Assembly: GCA_002307715.1 (NCBI GenBank) | Contig: DBUA01000038.1 | Location: 7,582 to 17,494 of the forward strand | Source of the DNA: Candidatus Moranbacteria bacterium UBA1302 | GTDB lineage: Bacteria; Patescibacteriota; Minisyncoccia; Moranbacterales; UBA1568 | Direction of reading: 5' to 3' | Length of the DNA stretch: 9,913 bases | In this document: piece by piece, positions 6,367-9,913 of the stretch | How the letters are laid out: every line of letters begins with the position of its first letter | Numbering within the stretch: position 1 is the stretch's first letter | The notes under the pieces: model-generated | What the model was told of the DNA's origin: nothing | Seen by the model: the letters and a program-made list of their open reading frames with translations, nothing else | Database searches by the model: none | Made by a program: the position numbers and the translations under genes

Positions 6367-7683
6367 GTGATGAAGCATGGGAAACAGTCTTCTCTTTCAA
6401 AAAACCATATGCGACAGGAACGGTACGAAGAGTATGACGTCATCGTGATCGGCGGAGGGTCGGCCGGTATGATGGCAGCTGGACGAGCGGCTGAATGCGG
6501 CGCACGCGTGCTTCTTTTGGAGAAGAACGAGGAACTCGGAAAGAAGTTGCTCATCACGGGTGGCGGCCGGTGTAATCTGACCAACGTCGGGCCAGATTTT
6601 TTGGAGAAATTCGGGAAAGATAAAAAATTCCTTTTTTCGCCCTTTTCACGTTTCGGTGTGGAGGATACACTTCGTTTTTTCAATGAGCGGAAAGTTCCAA
6701 TCAAAGTCGAGGCGCTGGGCCGTGTCTTTCCTGAGAGCGATCAGGCACAGTCGGTGTGGGCTGCGCTCAGTCGGTATATGGACGAAGGAAGAGTGGAGGT
6801 TCGTCGTAATGTCTTTGTGAAAGGTTTTGAGGCGCAAAGTGGATGCATAATCGGATTACGGATTGGTGGGAATGATGAAGTGCTTCGTGCATCGTCGTAT
6901 GTGCTCGCGACAGGCGGTCTTTCGCATCCGGAAACAGGATCGACTGGGGACGGATTCCGATTCTTGAAAGAACTTGGCCATACAGTGCGCGATCCGGAAC
7001 CGTCGCTCGTGCCGATTAGGGTGCGTGAACGTTGGGTGCATGCGCTTTCCGGTACAGCATTGGAAGACGCAGCGCTTTCTGTATATCAGGATGGCAAGAA
7101 GATTTTTATACGGCGTGGTAAGATGCTTTTCACGCATTTCGGACTTTCTGGTCCCATGGTACTCAATATGAGCCGTGAGGCGAAAGAACTTATGAAGCGG
7201 CAGCAGGTGGAGCTTATGCTTGATCTTTTGCCAGGAACAGATCAGGGTGCGATCGATAAGCGGATCCAAGCAATCTTCTTGGAACATCAGAACAAGCGGG
7301 TAAAGAATATCCTTTCAGGCATCATCCCGGCGGTATTTTCGGAAGCGGTGCTTGCATTGGCTGGGGTCGATTCTGGGAAGCCGGCACATTCCGTGAGCCG
7401 GGAAGAGCGATTATCTATCGGGCGAGTGATCAGGCGCATGCCGATGACGATTTCTGGATTTCTTGGACCCGAAAAGGCGATCATCACATCGGGAGGCTTG
7501 GTGCCTTACGAAGTCGATTTTCGTTCCATGTGTTCGAAAAAATATCGGAACCTGTATGTGGTTGGCGATATTCTTGATATTGATCGGCCGTCAGGCGGTT
7601 TCAGTCTTCAGCTGTGTTGGTCGACCGGTTTTGTGGCTGGCGAATCGGCCGCTCAGTATGCGATGTCGGTACAAGCCGTTTAA
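6367..7683 (+). CDS. HI0933/YhiN-family FAD-dependent oxidoreductase
   Basis: Soluble flavoprotein of the HI0933 (YhiN, BaiN-like) family, a two-dinucleotide-binding-domain flavoprotein fold. The N-terminal Rossmann motif is D-V-I-V-I-G29-G-G-S-A-G34, with E52 ending the second strand (L-L-L-E-K) to bind the FAD ribose. The family signature G-K-K-L-L-I-T-G65-G-G-R68-C69-N-L-T-N follows. Further family blocks are L-A-T-G-G-L-S-H-P-E-T-G-S-T-G-D-G, F-T-H-F-G-L-S-G-P, and the C-terminal V-V-G400-D401-I-L-D-I-D-R-P-S-G-G-F-S-L-Q. Its 438 residues are close to, slightly longer than, the usual 400-420. The open frame can start at GTG 6367, ATG 6370 or ATG 6409; the last is favoured because it places the Rossmann motif about 14 residues from the N-terminus and avoids the hairpin. 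The substrate of most family members is unknown. It lies 57 bases after hyfG, and its link with the complex is not established. Its stop overlaps that of the opposing MFS gene. Confidence 0.88.
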   Translation: MMKHGKQSSLSKNHMRQERYEEYDVIVIGGGSAGMMAAGRAAECGARVLLLEKNEELGKKLLITGGGRCNLTNVGPDFLEKFGKDKKFLFSPFSRFGVEDTLRFFNERKVPIKVEALGRVFPESDQAQSVWAALSRYMDEGRVEVRRNVFVKGFEAQSGCIIGLRIGGNDEVLRASSYVLATGGLSHPETGSTGDGFRFLKELGHTVRDPEPSLVPIRVRERWVHALSGTALEDAALSVYQDGKKIFIRRGKMLFTHFGLSGPMVLNMSREAKELMKRQQVELMLDLLPGTDQGAIDKRIQAIFLEHQNKRVKNILSGIIPAVFSEAVLALAGVDSGKPAHSVSREERLSIGRVIRRMPMTISGFLGPEKAIITSGGLVPYEVDFRSMCSKKYRNLYVVGDILDIDRPSGGFSLQLCWSTGFVAGESAAQYAMSVQAV

Positions 7684-8906
7684 ACAGTTTTTTTCTTGTT
7701 GAGAACGAAGAGATTGATCCAGGCAGCCAATACGAAGAGTGAACCGATGAGGAAGGGGATGCGAAGACCGAAAAAACCTGATCCGAATCCGGCTAAAAGA
7801 GGTATGATTCCTTGGGAAAGCGCCATGAGAGAGCCATTGATGCCGAGTGCGGCGCCTTGGCGTTTTTTGGAAACGCCCTTGCTGATGAGCGATCCCAAGT
7901 TCGCCATGGAGAGTCCTTGTGGTACGGAGAAGAATGGCATGACAGCGAAGAGAAGAGAGGCTTCCGGTATGAATGGGTAGAGAGCGATAGCGAGGGCGAC
8001 CGAGAGGAATGACCAGCGGAGGATGGCGCGCTCAGAGTATTTTTTTGAGAGTACCCGCAGGATGAAGATCTGCGTAAAGATGCTCCAAGCGCCGATAATT
8101 CCAAAGAATGTCCCGATGGATGCTTCGTCAAAAGAGAAGCGATTGACAAGAAATATGCCGATGAACGAAGTGAAGAAGGTGAATCCTGATGAATAGAGAA
8201 AGCTCGAAAGATAGAGTGGGCGAGCATCGGCGTCGCGGAATGCAGTACGGATGTTCCTGATTCCTTTCAGGATATGAAAATGATGCTCCGTTGTCCGGTC
8301 GTGGTGGGTTTCTTTGAGGAAGTATGTGATGAGCATAAGATTGGCTATGCCGATGAGTCCGGCGAACCAGAAAGGCGCTGCTGGATTTTGAGCGGCACGC
8401 GCGATCCATCCTCCCAGCGTCGGACCGAATATGAAGCCGATGCCGAATGCTGCGCCGATGAGTCCGAAATTCTTCACGCGTTCATGCGGTTCGCTGATGT
8501 CGACGATAGCTGCTTGTACGATGCTGAAATTCGCTCCAGAAAGTCCGGCTAAGAATCGGCTGGCGAAAATAAGACTCAAAGATGCGGTTTCAATGCCAAA
8601 ACCGAACAACATCTGTGAGAAAGCGAGTCCGCCGACGCCAATGATAAGGAGTCGCTTTCGTCCGTAGACATCGGAAAGTTCGCCGAGAATCGGAGCACCG
8701 ATGAATTGCATGATGCCGAATATGGCTGTGATAGCGCCGGATACTATGTATTGTTCGGCTTGCGAGTAGCCAGTAAGCAGAAAATTCGGCGAAGAAGGAT
8801 CAGTAAAAATGATCGGAATGATTGGAATGATCATGCCGATACCTATCATATCGAGGAGCAAGGTCAAGAAAAGCGCGAAGAGAGTCTGATTTTTTTTCGT
8901 ATTCAT
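7680..8906 (-). CDS. MFS efflux transporter, DHA1/TetA-like
   Basis: Twelve-helix proton-coupled exporter of the major facilitator superfamily, 408 residues. N-terminal L-L-L-D19-M-I-G-I-G-M-I-I-P-I-I-P is the TetA-type TM1 motif. Motif A is G75-E-L-S-D79-V-Y-G-R83-K84 in loop 2-3. R117 follows in TM4 (S-R-F-L-A-G). Motif C of antiporters is G151-A-A-F-G-I-G-F-I-F-G-P-T-L-G-G166. A motif A-like repeat in the second half is weak (Y-S-E-R-A-I-L-R). The substrate cannot be read from the sequence; TetA-like proteins in environmental bacteria often have no tetracycline role. The gene is on the opposite strand to the hyf operon and convergent with the flavoprotein, sharing the TTAA at 7680-7683 so that both TAA stops overlap. 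The terminator hairpin upstream suggests transcription independent of the cold-shock gene or by read-through. The start at 8906 has no good Shine-Dalgarno. Confidence 0.88.
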   Translation of the reverse strand: MNTKKNQTLFALFLTLLLDMIGIGMIIPIIPIIFTDPSSPNFLLTGYSQAEQYIVSGAITAIFGIMQFIGAPILGELSDVYGRKRLLIIGVGGLAFSQMLFGFGIETASLSLIFASRFLAGLSGANFSIVQAAIVDISEPHERVKNFGLIGAAFGIGFIFGPTLGGWIARAAQNPAAPFWFAGLIGIANLMLITYFLKETHHDRTTEHHFHILKGIRNIRTAFRDADARPLYLSSFLYSSGFTFFTSFIGIFLVNRFSFDEASIGTFFGIIGAWSIFTQIFILRVLSKKYSERAILRWSFLSVALAIALYPFIPEASLLFAVMPFFSVPQGLSMANLGSLISKGVSKKRQGAALGINGSLMALSQGIIPLLAGFGSGFFGLRIPFLIGSLFVLAAWINLFVLNKKKTV

Positions 8907-8947
8907 AAAATGGAGAATATTGGAACGGTTGCTAGCAGGGGAGAAAT

Positions 8948-8979
8948 AGAAAACCGTCGGATGAATCCGACGGTTTTCT
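8948..8979 (-). terminator. Rho-independent terminator downstream of the cold-shock gene
   Basis: The arms at 8948-8962 and 8965-8979 form a perfect 15-bp inverted repeat around a GC-rich core (CCGTCGGAT), effectively with a four-base TGAA loop. On the minus strand it begins 20 bases after the csp stop, and the stem runs into TTTTCTATTT. Because A4 and T4 runs form the base of the stem, it could also work in the plus direction. It separates csp from the MFS gene that starts 42 bases further on. Confidence 0.85.
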
Positions 8980-8998
8980 TCGAATAGCGTCGTTCTCC

Positions 8999-9196
8999 TT
9001 AGGCACGAGCCACATTGGTGGCTGCTGGACCTTTGCCGCTCTCGATGATTTCAAAAGTGACGGCATCGCCGACTTTGAGTTCATCGAAAGTCACGCCGAC
9101 GAGCTCTTTGGCATGGAAAAAGAGATCCTTTTCCTCGCCTTCGCGGGAAATGAATCCGAATCCACGGTCCGTGAGCGTCTTGATGGTTCCGTTCAT
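8999..9196 (-). CDS. Cold-shock domain protein (CspA family)
   Basis: 65-residue single-domain nucleic-acid chaperone that binds single-stranded RNA and DNA in the cytoplasm and melts RNA structure. RNP1 is R11-G-F-G-F-I-S and RNP2 is D24-L-F-F-H28-A-K-E-L. The C-terminal V-G-D-A-V-T-F-E-I and K-G-P-A-A-T-N-V complete the five-stranded barrel. The usual K-W-F-N of CspA is replaced by K-T-L-T, so one surface tryptophan used for base stacking is absent; this form is, as far as I recognise, common in Parcubacteria-like genomes. The start codon at 9194-9196 is preceded on the minus strand by GAAGAAAG, a purine-rich ribosome site. It has its own sigma70-type promoter about 75 bases upstream and a strong terminator, so it is probably a monocistronic unit. 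Confidence 0.95.
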   Translation of the reverse strand: MNGTIKTLTDRGFGFISREGEEKDLFFHAKELVGVTFDELKVGDAVTFEIIESGKGPAATNVARA

Positions 9197-9269
9197 GGCT
9201 TTCTTCGGTACTACTGCTGATTAGCGAAAGTTTAAGAAATCCGACTACATTTCTTCTGCTTTACTTGTA

Positions 9270-9298
9270 ATTCTAGCACCGAATCGTATGAAAGTCAA
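9270..9298 (-). promoter_or_regulatory. Sigma70-type promoter for the cold-shock gene
   Basis: On the minus strand TTGACT (9298-9293) is separated by exactly 17 bases (9292-9276) from TAGAAT (9275-9270), one mismatch from consensus in each box. Transcription would begin near 9263, giving a leader of about 65 bases before the csp start. A short inverted repeat (9297-9310, AATAGC-AG-GCTATT) overlaps the edge of the -35 box and could be an operator or chance. Confidence 0.75.
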
Positions 9299-9353
9299 TA
9301 GCAGGCTATTATTTGGTGTCGATATTCAGATAATGCTTATAGAAACATGTTTT

Positions 9354-9425
9354 TTAGAGCTGAATCCCGAGATTTTTCAAATCAGCCATGAGTTGTTCGT
9401 TTTTCGCCAGAGACGACCACTTCAT
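9354..9425 (-). CDS. Possible 23-residue small ORF downstream of tRNA-Gln
   Basis: A minus-strand frame starting with ATG at 9425 encodes 23 residues: M-K-W-S-S-L-A-K-N-E-Q-L-M-A-D-L-K-N-L-G-I-Q-L, then TAA. It is amphipathic, helix-like and has a balanced protein-like composition. The same frame stays open through the tRNA, so the longer version overlapping the tRNA is not credible. There is no clear Shine-Dalgarno. It may be a leaderless or decayed gene tail, or chance in a 165-base gap. I do not recognise it. Confidence 0.25.
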   Translation of the reverse strand: MKWSSLAKNEQLMADLKNLGIQL

Positions 9426-9463
9426 CACGGAACTTTTCTCAGTCGTGTGATTGTTGATTTTAT

Positions 9464-9538
9464 TGGCTGGGGAGGAAGGGATCGAACCTTCGTATGGAGG
9501 CTTCAAAGGCCCCTGCCTTACCGCTTGGCTACTCCCCA
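9464..9538 (-). tRNA. trnQ: tRNA-Gln (anticodon UUG)
   Basis: Minus-strand cloverleaf of 75 bases with encoded CCA. The acceptor stem TGGGGAG pairs with CTCCCCA, then discriminator G and CCA. The first pair is T1-A72, a known identity feature of glutamine tRNA. The D arm is GCCAAGCGGTAAGGC. The anticodon stem GGGGC/GCCTC (one G-U pair) closes the seven-base loop CTTTGAA with anticodon TTG at 9504-9506. The T arm is GAAGG-TTCGATC-CCTTC. It lies 43 bases downstream of the dnaX stop in the same direction. Confidence 0.97.
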
Positions 9539-9556
9539 AAAAAGGAAAACTGATTC

Positions 9557-9585
9557 TGTATCTTTTTGAATTTTCTGATGATCAA
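9557..9585 (-). promoter_or_regulatory. Weak candidate promoter for tRNA-Gln
   Basis: On the minus strand TTGATC (9585-9580) is spaced 17 bases from GATACA (9562-9557), which matches only three of six bases of the -10 consensus. It overlaps the last codons of dnaX and would place the start about 10-12 bases before the tRNA. Co-transcription with dnaX is an equal alternative. A T-rich run (CCTTTTTT) precedes the tRNA without a hairpin. Confidence 0.25.
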
Positions 9586-9913
9586 TTTTCTTGTACGAGT
9601 CTTCCACCGAGCATCTCCATCGCTTGATTGATTAGCGGGTCAGATGGAAATGTCGCTTGCTCCGATTCTGTTTTTGGAACGTCTTCTAGTGATATTCGAA
9701 GCGTTGTCGGTGACCCCAAGATGGTATCAAAGGCTGTCTTGAGTGTCAACTGATTAGCTGGCTCATCAAGACGTTCTTTGTGAAAAGGATATTTCACAGC
9801 GATGGTGATAGCGGATCCTTTGGCGGAGATGGGTCGGGCGGTTGGAAGAGCCAGTGTCAAAGAAGCATTGAGTCGTTTGGCGGTATCGACGATGGCTGAC
9901 CCGCTGCGTTGTG
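9582..9913 (-). CDS. dnaX: DNA polymerase III subunit gamma/tau, C-terminal part (5' partial)
   Basis: The minus-strand frame is open to the window edge, giving 109 readable residues before the TGA stop at 9584-9582. The segment N-A-S-L-T-L-A-L-P-T-A-R-P-I-S-A-K-G-S-A-I-T-I-A followed by V-K-Y-P-F-H-K-E-R-L-D-E-P (9797-9759) and I-L-G-S-P-T-T-L-R-I matches the alpha-beta domain near the C-terminus of gamma/tau (DnaX), which follows the clamp-loader AAA+ region and domain III. A TTG inside this frame could look like a start but is internal. The tail ends with L-I-N-Q-A-M-E-M-L-G-G-R-L-V, the amphipathic end seen in many DnaX tails. The protein belongs to the replisome clamp loader. The N-terminal ATPase is outside the window, so the identification rests on the C-terminal domain alone. 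Confidence 0.72.
   Translation of the reverse strand, partial: QRSGSAIVDTAKRLNASLTLALPTARPISAKGSAITIAVKYPFHKERLDEPANQLTLKTAFDTILGSPTTLRISLEDVPKTESEQATFPSDPLINQAMEMLGGRLVQEN

Noticed and set aside
6856..7287. 143-residue minus-strand ORF inside the flavoprotein gene
   Set aside because: It is antisense to a well-conserved coding region, has no family resemblance and is a shadow frame. The same applies to the 123-residue frame at 4714-5085.
7678..7685. Palindrome GTTTAAAC followed by T7 as a terminator for the flavoprotein gene
   Set aside because: The palindrome cannot form a looped stem and the T-run encodes lysines of the MFS protein on the other strand.
7680..8906. Tetracycline resistance gene
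   Set aside because: Only superfamily-level motifs are visible; nothing shows tetracycline as the substrate and there is no tetR-like neighbour or mobile element.
9354..9539. 61-residue minus-strand ORF spanning the tRNA
   Set aside because: Its first half is the tRNA sequence itself; only the last 23 codons are considered.
9288..9569. Plus-strand 93-residue ORF
   Set aside because: It overlaps the csp promoter, the tRNA gene in antisense and the dnaX gap, so it is chance.

Overview
This window (about 47-50% GC by eye, standard stop codons including TGA) probably comes from a small-genome bacterium of the Patescibacteria/Candidate Phyla Radiation, most likely a Parcubacteria-like lineage. 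That is an inference. It rests on the 65-residue cold-shock protein, which lacks the usual W-F-N of CspA but reads G-T-I-K-T-L-T-D-R-G-F-G-F-I, on the DnaX tail (V-K-Y-P-F-H-K-E-R-L), and on generally weak Shine-Dalgarno signals. TGA is used as a stop, which excludes the CPR lineages that read TGA as glycine.

Left two thirds (1-6309, + strand): a tight operon of five genes for a membrane-bound, complex-I-like, group 4 [NiFe]-hydrogenase-like complex, in the order hyfB (5' end cut off by the window), hyfC, hyfE, hyfF, hyfG. Gaps are 9-19 bases. Two antiporter-type proton channels (HyfB, HyfF), the NuoH/HycD-like ramp subunit (HyfC), HyfE and a fused NuoC-NuoD/HycE-like large subunit (HyfG) are present. 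The main finding is that HyfG has lost all four cysteines that bind the NiFe site. The N-terminal CxxC is S228/S231 and the C-terminal CxxC aligns with N518/Y521. The membrane subunits keep their charged channel residues. This fits the 'energy-converting hydrogenase related' (Ehr) class: an ion pump built like a hydrogenase but unable to carry out H2 chemistry in the usual way, with unknown electron donor and acceptor. No NuoB-like small subunit or ferredoxin-like subunit follows hyfG, so it must lie upstream of the window, elsewhere, or be missing.

Between hyfG and the next gene (6310-6366) lies a 14-base perfect palindrome that overlaps a perfect 13-bp inverted repeat. It may be an operator or a hairpin separating two transcription units. 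It is followed by an HI0933/YhiN-type flavoprotein (+ strand). This meets a convergent DHA1/TetA-like MFS efflux transporter whose stop codon overlaps that of the flavoprotein.

The right end is all on the minus strand: the C-terminus of dnaX (cut by the window), tRNA-Gln(UUG) with encoded CCA, a possible 23-codon ORF, a cold-shock protein with a good sigma70-type promoter (TTGACT-17-TAGAAT), a strong terminator hairpin, then the MFS gene. No IS elements, CRISPR arrays or rRNA were seen, and no gene-free stretch exceeds 300 bases.
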